Below are positions 10,849 to 21,079 of a stretch of 64,000 nucleotides of DNA, in pieces. A program made the position numbers and the translations under genes. Under the pieces are notes generated by a model, which saw only the letters and a list, made by a program, of their open reading frames with translations, was not told the DNA's origin and did not search any database. The first letter of the stretch is position 1, and every line of letters begins with the position of its first letter. Source of the DNA: Fragilariopsis cylindrus CCMP1102 (Eukaryota > Bacillariophyta > Bacillariophyceae > Bacillariales > Bacillariaceae); assembly GCA_900095095.1 (NCBI GenBank), contig FMBT01000344.1:223384-287383 (forward strand). Reading direction: 5' to 3'.

Positions 10849-13112
10849 ATGATCAAATATAAGAAAAAAGCATTTGGTCTTAATTTATTACTTCGTGTAA
10901 ATGGAAGTGCTACTTATCGAGCAATCATCCCAGCAATGATGGCTGTAGGGGTTCTTTTCATAATGAAATTAGTATGGAAAGCACCACCACAATCTGAAAT
11001 GTTACATCCCTATGTTGCCGGCGTTCTGATTAGTAGTATAGCATTTTTAGTTGTCTTTCGAATGACTCAAGGATACGGAAGATACTGTAAGTTTAATACA
11101 AGTAATAGAAAAGGAACAACGAAATATATTGACTTTAAAATACTGTGGGATTTGAATGCGTCAACCGACAGCCCCACGTTCGTGGTCTTCCTTTTTTTCT
11201 CAACAATTCTTATTCTCGCACTATGTAGGGGAAGCTACTGGAGCAGTATATAGAATGCAAAGTAAATGGATGGATGCAGCTATTCACATAGCTACTTACC
11301 ACTTACAGTTACCTCAGTATGATAAAATTAAACCTCCTAGTTATTCGAAATACCATCATCTGAATGAAAAATTCCTAACGAGAGATAGAGAGCGTGTAAG
11401 AGCTTCGCGCTTTGACATTGGTACTGCTGGAAAGATAAGTAGTGAACGAGCTTTACTAAGGTCTATTGAGAGAATCAGTACAACAAAAGCGCATAATGGA
11501 AAATCAAATAGGAAGAAGATGACAGCTGAATCAGAAACACGCTCTTCGACCGACAATCTGGGAGTAGAAGAGGATGGTGCAATCACCGTGATTAGAACAC
11601 TGTCCAAAAAGCTTCCCAATAGAATTTCCACTCGTCGTTTCGAACAGGCACCCGTTTCTGGTGAAGTTCGTAATGGTGATTCAATTGCCTCTAACGCTAA
11701 TAGTATCAATGACGTAAGGGAAGAAGAACCAGCTGATGATAACGACGATGAAATACCCAGAAAAAAAAGAAGAGCTCCTCAGTTTTTATGTGGTCGTCCA
11801 CGAAAAGATGGAAATTGGGAACCATTATTTGATGATGGAAGAAGTACATACATAGATCCGCAAAATCCATCAAACATTGAACGCTGTGGATTTGCTAGTA
11901 TTCAGGGAGAACATACCCCGATTCTTTTTCTGCAAGAACTGGCACATCTATCCTCGCTTATGAATGCTGTTGCGTTGAGTACTTTACGTAATGATGTTGA
12001 GGGCGTCGCATCTCCATTAAGTTTGTACCAGCCGGGAAGCCCGTGGCCTGAAGTCGACCCACAGCTAGACCAGAACCTGTACGACTCACGTCTAGAAAGA
12101 TATTGGTTTGCATGGTTATACTTTCTAGGGCAAGGACGGAGTCCAGCAGAACGTACGAGATACAATGCTGCTCGACCTATGTCAGTTTTAGGAGGTGTTT
12201 CTGATGCAGAAATACAAATGTTACAAGTGGCGCGGGGTCCGCTGGCAAAGACACAACTGTGTTTTTTTTGGCTATCTGAATTTGCTGTACGAGAATACGA
12301 TGAAGGAGCTCATGGTGCCCTTATTTCTCGTTGCATGCAATTCCTCAGTGATGGAATGACAGGTTACAACGACGCACGAAAAATCATGTTTAATCCCTTC
12401 CCCTTGTAAGTGAACGGTTACGATTCTTTTTGTTTTATTTGTCAAATTTTATTAGCTCTTTTTCCACCAACTTATGGTGATCTCTTACAACCAATGAATT
12501 TTTCTTCTTCGTCTTTTTTCATCTAAAAAAAGTCCACATGCACAGTTAAGTTCGGTCTTTGTTAATTTAATGATTCTTGTTATGCCTCTATTGATGAGTC
12601 AATATATTAAAGATTCGTGGCTAGCTTCCCTCTTTACATTTTTTAGTGTGATGATCATAACAAGTATTGACGAAGTCGCACGAGAGCTAGAGAACCCATT
12701 CCGAAACATCCCCAATGAGTTACCATCAGTTACATACCAGGCTGAATTTAACGAGGCTCTCTTAACCATGTATTCAGGTTTTCATCCTGATTCTTTTTGG
12801 GATCCTCCATTAGAGGAGAATAGATCGGATCCTACCTCTGATGTTGATAATTCCAGTTCTGTTACAAACATTTCTACCGCGATGCCCCCCATTACAGAAA
12901 ATTCTGCAAGGTATGAATATGAAGACACAATAGAAGAGGAAGTTGCCCATTTTGATCACAAATCTGGGGATCAAGAGATAATGAAAGCGCAATTGTGCTT
13001 AATAGTGGAACAACAAGGTCGAATGATGGAACATATGATGACTGAGCAGAAACGATTAAACAAAATGATGGAGGAAATGTTGAGTCAATTGACTTCTGCT
13101 CAGGGTAAATAA
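10849..13112 (+). CDS. Bestrophin-type anion channel
   Basis: Three exons: 10849-11086, 11229-12405 and 12533-13112, with introns of 142 and 127 nt (GTAAGT/TAG and GTAAGT/AAG). The first junction rebuilds FRMTQGYGRYWEATGAV, matching the bestrophin FRTNxAYxRWWEAR signature. The second rebuilds NPFPFPHAQLSSVFVN, the conserved Pro-containing pore segment. Exon 3 carries SIDEVARELENPF, the Ca-clasp/ELENPF motif. The spliced product is 664 aa. A hydrophilic insert of about 150 residues (S/R/D/E-rich, with RKKRR) follows the first membrane half, and a coiled coil (MEHMMTEQKRLNKMMEEML) ends the protein. In algae this family includes thylakoid chloride and bicarbonate channels; the plastid location here is inference, as no leader is obvious. 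Confidence 0.88.
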
Positions 13113-13411
13113 TGTATCACAGAACGGATCTTTCCTTTGTAGAGGTAGGTAATATCAAAAACAGTTGTCAACGTGTAAAACTATATTGCACTTTAGATCC
13201 TTGAAATTCTAGAGCTTCAGATTTAAATATGCTAAGCCATACCACTGGAGAGATGTTTACATGTTTGCTATGACTTCAGAAGAGTTTTGTGATAATTATA
13301 CAAACCTCCACAATCATTATACCCGGTATCGATTCAGTAGTTATATTTGATAGTGGCGCATACAAGATTTCTCCAGAGACATTTTGTGGAATCAACTTTA
13401 AGTTCTTCAGC
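13113..13411. other. Short convergent spacer
   Basis: Lies between the 3' ends of the bestrophin and SDR-like genes. Nothing was recognised; the rightward ORF across it is antisense to the SDR gene. Confidence 0.4.
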
Positions 13412-15768
13412 TTAAATCAAGCTTTGATCCTTCTTCCATACTTCTACAGCATCTTGCAATCGCTTGACTATTGTCGTCTCACTCAGCTCTTTGATGACAG
13501 CATCGCCCGCGTAATTAGTTCGTCGAGCACGTACCCGCAGTTGTCGTCGTTCAAGTCCATCCTCGTTGTTGTTGTCTATACTGTTCACGATTTCTACCAC
13601 GACGTCGACACCACCATCTTTGGATATCCTTCTTTGAGTCGCTGGAGAAGACGCCGAACCATTACCTCCTTCTCGTAGAACTTTTCTCGTCGGGCTTCTT
13701 CTCCGCGGCTCATGTAGTTTGTCCCAGTGTTAGTGGGCAAAAATAAGAGACGCACTCCTTCTTGATACAAAATATTACGGCAGGTAGCGGGTGTGATCAT
13801 CGAAGATGGATCGAGTCCACCCTTATCATAAGCCCTAACGGGTGTCGTCAAGCCCTTCCCTGACAGCGCAAAGAGATTGCCCCATTCTTGTACATACTCT
13901 ACGAGTCGATCGTAATAATTGGCTATATCAGTTCCTTCCGATGATGAATCCATTCCCGAATCATAAATTATCGTCCGCCACAGTTCGGGTCCGTCAAGGC
14001 ACGTGAAGGTTTCTCTCCAAAACTCTTCTTGTTTTTGTGACTCCAATAACATGGTATCCTTTTCCAACAAGAATGAGGACCGCAAAGAACCTGATATACT
14101 TACCGTCGAATTCCGGGCCGGTGGTTGATATGCTATAGCTTGTACAATCACTTGCACGGCAGTTTCAACAGACGTCGCATCGTCTGTCACATCTCCTGGA
14201 CGTAATGAAAAATCGGATTCGCTTTGACCACCACCCTTTCCCTCTTCCACAGAAGGAACAAAGTCTCCTTCCTTTAGTTTGATTATTGTGTAATCTAAGG
14301 GCGGTTCCGTCACACGATCACGAACTGTATTTATTAAAACTTCCTCGATACCTCTTCTCTTTTCCAATTTCCCACCCAAGAAATTTTGAACACTGTATGG
14401 AAAACTTTCGAATCGTTCTGTTCCAAGGGTAGAAATACCAACAAGTTGAGTCGGCGGCGTTCCTAACTTCCCTCCACCTGTCCCTAAAGTTTTTCGTAAT
14501 AAACGATCGAGGATTTTTTTCAACGTATCCGGTGAAAAAAATCCGGTACAGAAAAAAATGACAACTGCCGCATCATTTCCACCTAACGGAATATTCGACG
14601 TCGGAGACACAACATCGACTGTTAGGTTGGGTATATTATCTTCTTCGCGTTCAAATCCTTTTAGTAATGCAGGTATAAGTTGTTTCGCTAATTTATCTTG
14701 TTTCGTATCAGCGATTATCAGTATACGATTTTCCTGTACTACAGTCGACGAGACTGACTCTTCTTCTTCAACGACTGCGTCGTTACTTCTCGCTGCTTCT
14801 CGTATAGCATTTCCAAAACTTCCTAAAAGTCCATTGCCTGAGCCTCTAGTAATGTCGTCATCAGCCACGACGGTCCGTCCATCTAATACCCCCCACGTTC
14901 CAACTTCTACTCCTTTTGCTTTATTTCCAGTCGCTGATGATCCCTCCATGGCACGACTTGCTGCGGCTGCCATTTTAGTAGAAGCTCGAAACTTTTCGGA
15001 TGACTTGAGAAAGTCTCCTGTTAAGTTGTCGATCTTCGACATCAGCATATCCGATTGACGTTTCGCTTCTAATTCGGATGCAAGATTTACAGCCCGTCGA
15101 CTTGCTTCCAATTCACGTTTCATTTTTTTCTTGAGATCTTCAATGTCATTTACACCAGCATCGATAGCATCCTCAACGATTTTTCGTGCATCAGTTCGTA
15201 AACGATCCGCATCTTTTTCCGATAATGGTTCCAATGATAGATCGATTCCTAACAGCTCAGTGGTGTCATTCCCTAAGATGTCAGAATTTAGTAAATTTGG
15301 CAAGGCGTCCCAAGATGTTCCCGGATCTGGAATACTATTGCTGGTGCTGCTGGTGCTATCGCCACCACCACCACCACCACCACCGTTAGAACCCGGCCAT
15401 TCTTTGTCGTAATCAATATTGGCATCCCATTCTGATTTCTCGTTTTCATTTTCATTCTCATCATAATTTCTATCGTCGATATTATTATCATCATCTACAC
15501 CTTCAGAAAGACATGTCAATGATCTCATTGTCCTTGTCTTTATTGGACCGAAGTTTTTGGTAAAAACAGGCATCACCCCTACTCTCCCACTTATTGTATT
15601 TTTCGTGTTCGTTGTCGTTGTAAAACCACGAACGACGATAGGCGTGATTAGGATGGAAAGAGTTACTGATATCAACATGGCTAATAATAGCTGTAGAAAC
15701 AAACGTATGTGTATCCCAAGCGAACGATGTATTCGTCTTGTTCGTATCGATGTTTGTAGCGGGTTCAT
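13412..15768 (-). CDS. Atypical SDR/NAD(P)-binding-like protein with plastid-type leader
   Basis: Starts at the 15768 ATG with a hydrophobic leader (LFLQLLLAMLISVTLSILITPIVVRGF). An acidic and Gly-rich linker and a coiled-coil region (ADRLRTDARKIVEDAIDAG, LKKKMKRELEASRRAV) follow. The middle resembles an atypical short-chain dehydrogenase/NmrA fold: ENRILIIADTKQDKLAKQL as strand 1, DAAVVIFFCTGFF, LVGISTLGTERF, then YTIIKLKEGDF. The usual GxxGxxG nucleotide loop is not evident, so an enzymatic role is unproven. The open frame stops at 13594, but one extra A in the AAA run at about 13620 continues it as KDGGVDVVVEIVNSI into a charged tail ending at 13412. Plastid targeting is inferred. Confidence 0.6.
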
Positions 15769-16138
15769 TCTATTCTTATGAATCTTGATCCTTCGAAAAG
15801 AAAATCCCTAGGTCCACTCGCCAGTATTATTTATGTGAAGGAAATATTTTAAATTATCTTACTGTTTGTTCTTTTCACTAATAAACATAAAAGCAATGAG
15901 TATCATGTGTCCAACATGCATGGTTAAGATTTCATGTCGCTGATGATTGCTGATTGAAGATACAAGATTGGATGCATGTAATAGCTACTAAAGTTAGTAG
16001 TATTCAAAATATAGTAGTAGGACTACAGTACATTGTACATTGTTACTACAGGGTTCATATTATGATTGTTGCTCGCGCGAGTGGGCGTCTAAGTTCATTG
16101 CGTGAAGAAGTATAGAGAGAGAATGAGAGAGAGAGAAA

Positions 16139-16198
16139 AATAAATATTTGAAAATAGTGTTAAGTAACGTAACTACATATTTTTAGCACAGGATTTCA
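16139..16198. repeat. Dispersed repeat, copy A
   Basis: About 60 bp running from AATAAATATTTGAAAA through AGTGTTAAGTA to TAGCACAGGATTTC. The same sequence recurs at 17841-17953, where it is split by an insertion. Confidence 0.75.
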
Positions 16199-16379
16199 GC
16201 ATTCATTTTGCAAAGAAGAGATTGATGGGAATTCTATCGGGGACGGACTATAGTATATTATGGGCATGTGACATTGATTTGATTGACGGAGGACTTTACT
16301 ATATTATGACGAAATGCTGTCAAGATTCAGTGCAAGTGATGAAGTTATTGTGCATCTGTCTATAACATAGTAGTAGTAG

Positions 16380-16590
16380 TAATACATTCATAATAGCAGC
16401 TTCATTCTCTCTCTTTAGCCGCTTGGCTGCCTCCCTCTGTTCAGAGAGATAGAAGAAAGAGATCTCTAAATGCAGCAATGTAGAATGATTTTTACAAGCA
16501 ATAGGCAAATAACTAATTACATGTTATCATGCAAAGTGAGGATGTGCTTAGTTCCTCGCTCTGAAGCCGCTCGTCTGCTCCGCTCCGCTC
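16380..16590. repeat. Diverged duplicated segment, copy 1
   Basis: Shares with 17220-17430 the order CTCTCTTT-AGCC..GCTGCCTC, GAGAGAWAGA..GAGATCTCTA, AATAGCCAAATAA/AATAGGCAAATAA, AATTACAT and GATGTGCTTAGYTCCTC-CTCT..GCCGCTC. The spacing is conserved with moderate divergence. An old duplication or two copies of a mobile element are both possible. Confidence 0.65.
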
Positions 16591-16635
16591 GCTAGGTGAA
16601 AGAGGAAAAAGATAGTTTTAACAGGATTCAGGTTA

Positions 16636-16701
16636 TGGCTCTCAGCTGAGAGCCACTTTTTGGGGTCTATTTTTTGTGGGGGTATATCTCCCTCAAAAAA
16701 T
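16636..16701. repeat. Cluster of inverted repeats
   Basis: A perfect 20-nt palindrome centred on CAGCTG at 16636-16655 is followed by a hairpin at 16669-16701. The hairpin arms are ATTTTTTG-T-GGGG and TCCC-T-CAAAAAAT around a seven-base loop. Confidence 0.7.
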
Positions 16702-16956
16702 GGACCTATACCCCCCTATTGAGACACAGCGCGTCTCCGAATAAGGGCACGTGTCTTTTTATATACTCAATAGAAGTCCCGTTTGCTTTGTATGGGCCGC
16801 ACCTACGCTGTAATAAGCCCGTAAAAAATAATTTTGGAAGAGCCATAGTAGGAAAATTCGCGGTAGCGCTAAGCATCGCGTAAGTTTTTTCTTGTGCGAT
16901 TATTTATTTTGTTTATATATCCAAAATGTATGTGTCATCGTATGAATCAAATAACT

Positions 16957-17020
16957 GCCCTTGTGGTTGAGTTGGAAAGAATCCGTTAATACAGATCAAC
17001 AGGCCTGTGTTCGAGTTGCT
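16957..17020 (+). repeat. tRNA-like sequence with pol III A and B boxes (SINE head or tRNA relic)
   Basis: TGGTTGAGTTGG at 16964-16975 fits the internal A box, and GTTCGAGTTGC at 17009-17019 is close to a B box. Their starts are 45 nt apart, as in ordinary tRNA genes. The acceptor and T stems do not pair, so this is not a functional tRNA. A T8 run lies near 17097-17104. A tRNA-derived SINE head or a decayed tRNA is inferred. Confidence 0.4.
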
Positions 17021-17219
17021 AATGCGTCAAATCTTAATTTATTTTGGATATCACATCACATATATTTGCACCTCCGAAGATTTTCATTTTTATTTCTTTT
17101 TTTTAGATGGAAATTATCGCGTGTATTTAACACGCGTAAAATACGGCAAAATTCCTTATAACAGGAATCCTGTTAAAAGCAGGAAAAACTTAGGGTGTCT
17201 TCTACAAACTATATTATTA

Positions 17220-17430
17220 TACTCTCTTTACAGCCTCTCAGCTGCCTCTCTCCATGTACTCCATACTTGGAGAGAAAGATAGAGATCTCTACATACTAGC
17301 AACTGAGGATGCCTTGTTTTAATACAGACAATAGCCAAATAATCAATTACATATTTGTGATCTTTTCATATGTCTGTATGTAATAGAGTGATGTGCTTAG
17401 CTCCTCCCTCTAGCCGCTCAGCAGGCTGCA
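17220..17430. repeat. Diverged duplicated segment, copy 2
   Basis: Partner of 16380-16590, with the same ordered blocks in the same orientation about 840 bp downstream. Confidence 0.65.
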
Positions 17431-17840
17431 GCAACTTATGATGTCTCTTTTTAATATTATATTATAATATTCAATAATAACCAGCTAACCAAAAGACCTG
17501 TCCCATTCCTGTTGATTGTTATCATAAAAGATATGCAAATGGAAGTAATATACTGACATCCTGTCTTACCTGCCTAGCTATCTTCATTTCGGAGAAAGTA
17601 GAGAGAGAGAGAGAGAGAGAAGAAGAGTTTTATAAAGTTGTATTTAACAGTGGTTGGCCAGAAGAAACGCTTCCTGTGGGGTACCCGCGCGGTGGGGGTG
17701 TATAATTTACATAAACTGAAAGTATAGTTAAGTTTATAGGAAGACTGTGTGTTTTAGATTTTTTTGAAGAAATAAGAGCTATTTAAGTCTCACTAGAATG
17801 TTTGAATCTTGTGGGACTCAAATCGGATTCATATTCTAAA

Positions 17841-17953
17841 AATAAATATTTGAAAAAAGTGTTAAGTAGCTTAATTTAGCTTATGTTTGAGTCTTGTGGG
17901 ACTCAGATCGTAGTGTTAAGTACCGTAACTACATATTTTTAGCACAGGATTTC
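17841..17953. repeat. Dispersed repeat, copy B, interrupted by a 54-bp insertion
   Basis: Matches copy A at 16139, but AGTGTTAAGTA appears twice, at 17858-17868 and 17912-17922, flanking a 43-bp insert. The insert contains TTTGAGTCTTGTGGGACTCA, itself a relative of the sequence at about 17799-17825. Confidence 0.7.
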
Positions 17954-18373
17954 GCCCAGGTTTCTACGCGTTCTACTGGTGTTTTTAGCAGTTTCTGGGT
18001 TTATTTTGATTTTCTCACCCACAAGTGAAAAAGTGAAACAACATAACCGACTCGTTTTGACTACTTAGATTAAAATAATAAAAAAGTGTTGAACTTAGTC
18101 GAATTTAGGGGTAAACGAAATAAATAATGATAGTCAGTCCCCCGCCCCTCCGCTCCCATTTAAGATTTACTCGGTTCAAGTTAAATCTTAAACTGGGTAC
18201 AAGTTAAATCTTCAAATTGACGACGAAAGGAAATTAACTTTTCAACTCAAAACGAACTCAAAAAATAAATAAATCGTAAACTGGTATGGCATGCTATAAA
18301 ACCGTTCCTTCCATGAAAGAAGAAAGAAAATCAAAGTCTCTTCTTCCAGCTAGTAGTAACGTACACGTCAAAT

Positions 18374-19549
18374 ATGGTTGCAAAGCATTGCCGGTACGAC
18401 GACGACGACGACGATTTGTCAGTTTGTACCATAAATTCTATTATAACAATAAAAACAACGAACGTACGATTTCCTAATATGAATGAGAATATTAAAAAAC
18501 GATTATTAGTATATGATTATGTCAAAGAACTAGATAATAAATCATTCAAACGTTTGCGAAACGAGGCACATGCAAATGCAAATACAAATTTAGATATTAG
18601 ATACCATACACGAGCTATTAAAGATAATCATTCTGCTTATTTTGATAAGGTATCCGATGCGGACGTTTGTTCACACATATTCGAGGCTATTCGTGCCCAA
18701 TCAATAAATGACGATGCGAGTTTTTCTTCATCTCTCTGGAACTTAGATAATGGGGAAGAGGGTAGTGATATTTCTATGAGCCTAAAATCTGGTCAGTTCG
18801 ATGACAATTGTACTGCTACGTCTTATGGTAGTATTGCTAGTATTGGTACGATCGAATACAGTATTGGTACGATCGAAGACAGTATTGGTACGATCGAAGA
18901 CAGTATTGGTACGATCGAAGACAGTATTGATTCGAAAGATTGTGTTCGGAGCTTAGGTAATGGACACAATGGCGAGAACGTCAATTCTGGGCCAAATAAT
19001 CCATTGATACCATCCAATATTGATCTGCAACAACGTCAGGTAAGTATTATAAGGGGTTGAGTTGTAAAGATATCAATTAGTTGTCTCTCAGTCCGGTTTT
19101 TCTTTTCTTTCTTTCGGCCCTCGCAGCAGCAGCATTTACCTCTTCTGTTACCTTCTGCATCCATTAGACTAGTGCAACAAAATCCTGGTGAAGGAGGACT
19201 GTCTGATATGGGTAGAGGTGGTATTGTAAATGGAGGACTGGCACCACCACAGCATAAACCAGCTTCGGTAGTTGGCACCGGGAATCCTTCTTTAACCATG
19301 TCTAGTGTCGCCAATCCTGGGATCCACACAGGAGGAGGTTTTGCTTCAAACAACCTAGACGGTAAGGGTAACACTGACAACAACAGGACGATTGTACCAG
19401 ATGTCGTACAGCAACTTCAAGAAAATCAACAACGACAACAACAACTTCAGCAGCAGCAGCAGCAGCTACAGCTACAGCAGCTAAAGCTACAGCAACAACA
19501 GCAACAACAGCAACAACAGCAACAACAATCGCAGCAATCGCAGCCGTAG
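18374..19549 (+). CDS. Low-complexity protein with GTIEDSI repeats and poly-Q tail
   Basis: Two exons are proposed, 18374-19039 and 19127-19549, joined by an 87-nt GTAAGT...GCAG intron in phase 0. The N-terminus has a poly-Asp run; a second Met at 18479 could also be the start. The middle is Ser/Asp/Asn-rich and holds four near-identical heptads (SIGTIEDS), encoded by a 21-bp tandem repeat at about 18841-18925. Exon 2 is Gly/Pro/Asn-rich and ends in long Gln runs. I recognise no domain; a nuclear or regulatory role is only a guess from composition. The 3' end is uncertain: the stop at 19547 falls in a CAG-rich run, and a TACTAAC motif at about 19617 suggests another intron downstream. Confidence 0.5.
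18841..18925 (+). repeat. 21-bp coding tandem repeat, four copies
   Basis: Four consecutive units of AGTATTGGTACGATCGAAGAC type (first copy slightly different), each encoding SIGTIED/E. Confidence 0.85.
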
Positions 19550-21079
19550 CAGCAGGATAATTCATTTGTAGCATGTCTACGACGATGCCGTAGGTAAAGA
19601 AATCAATGTGCGTACGTCTACTAACCTTCTAAATTCATTTGGTTTCAATTCCTCGCATCCTCTTCTTTTGTGCCGGCACATTTTGCCATAGCTACAATGA
19701 AATCTTTTATAGAGGGTACTATCAGACTTACAAACTCGCATTCAACATCGCCTTCGCCATCACCATCACCATCACCATCACCATCACCATCATACACCAA
19801 TAGCAAGGAATCGCTCCACTACCACCACATCAGCAAGAAGCAGTGACCACTTTCTTTCCTTTCGATTTGAAAGGTCCTAAAACCTTCCAAATAAGTCATG
19901 CAAGTCAGAACAAGGCACAAATAACATATTAGAACATGGCGCTTCTCTACCCACTCACTCGGTCACTTTCCGGCATTAGTAGCATTAGTCATACGCGTCG
20001 ACGCAAGCCTTAGGTTTATCCAATCAAAGACTTAACTCCTTTTTACCAAAGTATTTATCGTCATAATTCCCTTGCGTCAATATGTTCGCCTTAAGTATTT
20101 TCCTATTTATATATATACGTTGTAATATTTTATGCATCCCTAGCAATTATACTGGACGTTAAGAGATATGTGTTACTATGTTTCGCCTAAATATAATTGA
20201 CACACAGTGTTTCGTACTACTCAATCAAAAGTAATTCGTAGATGCTTTCTCAGTGGAAGTTTATGAAGGCTGTCATTTTTCTCCTTCCTTTACTTTGCGA
20301 TGCATCTCGTTGCTACTATACTGCACATATGTTGCCACCAATGCAGTTGTTGCTACTGTGTCAGTTACTACTATTGTTGTTGCTGTTGTTGCTTTTGTTA
20401 TGCAATCTAGTATTTCATTTTATTTGAAATGAAACTATGATTTGAGTCGAAACGAAGAAATACAGCAATCCAGAAAGTATGGGAGTAATGATAGGAGTTG
20501 CTTAATGTGTTACCATCCCTGTGCAATTATTGGTACTATATCTGTTGGCATGTCTAATGTCAATCAACTTCTGCTTAATCTTAGTAAAGAAAATGTCCCT
20601 ACTAGGAGCTGTCGGAGTATACATCTGTTGGATTAGTAGCATCAATCCCAACAGAATTCAATGATTAATACGCATATCTACTAGGCAGACTCAAATCTTC
20701 TCCAGTAATTCCTACATATCATTCTGATGTTTTTGAAGTGGTATAGTAGATCAATTAATTGGATGTTCTTATTATTGAAATTATGAACAAATAAGTAAAC
20801 ACTAACGAAGTACTCGGATGAATTTCGCTCATCATTCGTACTGTATATAATATTATTCGAATTTTTTGTTGACACGGGAACACATAAAATATGTTACATT
20901 CACAGTATCTATAAGACACGAGACAGCCCAGTACAAGCTGGATGATCTACTTGGACCGGCACAAAAGAAGAAGAGTTTTTCATACCATCGAGCGTTTTTT
21001 TCATATCATCATCAAATACACTAGGACACACTAGAGACTGGTTAGCGAACGAAACCAAGAGAGCTTGCTAACGTGAACC
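19550..21079. other. Spacer with possible unassigned exon and CCATCA microsatellite
   Basis: GTAAAG at about 19593, TACTAAC at about 19617 and a CATAG acceptor-like site at about 19691 look like an intron. A short frame after it from 19698 encodes a Pro-Ser repeat (PSPSPSPS) from the CCATCA run at about 19755-19790. This could be the true 3' part of the preceding gene. The rest is AT-rich with no recognisable gene. Confidence 0.4.

Larger units (their letters stand above)
15769..18373. other. Gene-poor repeat region
   Basis: About 2.6 kb without a convincing gene. It holds GA-rich microsatellites (about 16108-16138 and 17598-17622), a cluster of inverted repeats (16636-16701), a tRNA-like relic (16957-17020), a diverged duplicated segment (16380-16590 versus 17220-17430) and a repeated ATATTT/AGTGTTAAGTA element at 16139 and 17841. 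Open frames are short and unlike proteins. Decayed mobile-element sequence is the likeliest content. Confidence 0.6.

Noticed and set aside
14558-15058. 166-codon rightward ORF
   Set aside because: Antisense to the SDR-like gene, no family features.
16957-17030. Functional tRNA gene
   Set aside because: Internal promoter boxes are present, but the acceptor and T stems do not pair.
19755-19790. Poly-His coding stretch from CAT repeats
   Set aside because: Only one of three possible frames of the CCATCA microsatellite, with no supporting start or splice site for a His-run product.
20242-20427. 61-codon Leu-rich ORF
   Set aside because: The poly-Leu tail comes from a GTT/CTG microsatellite; no flanking support.
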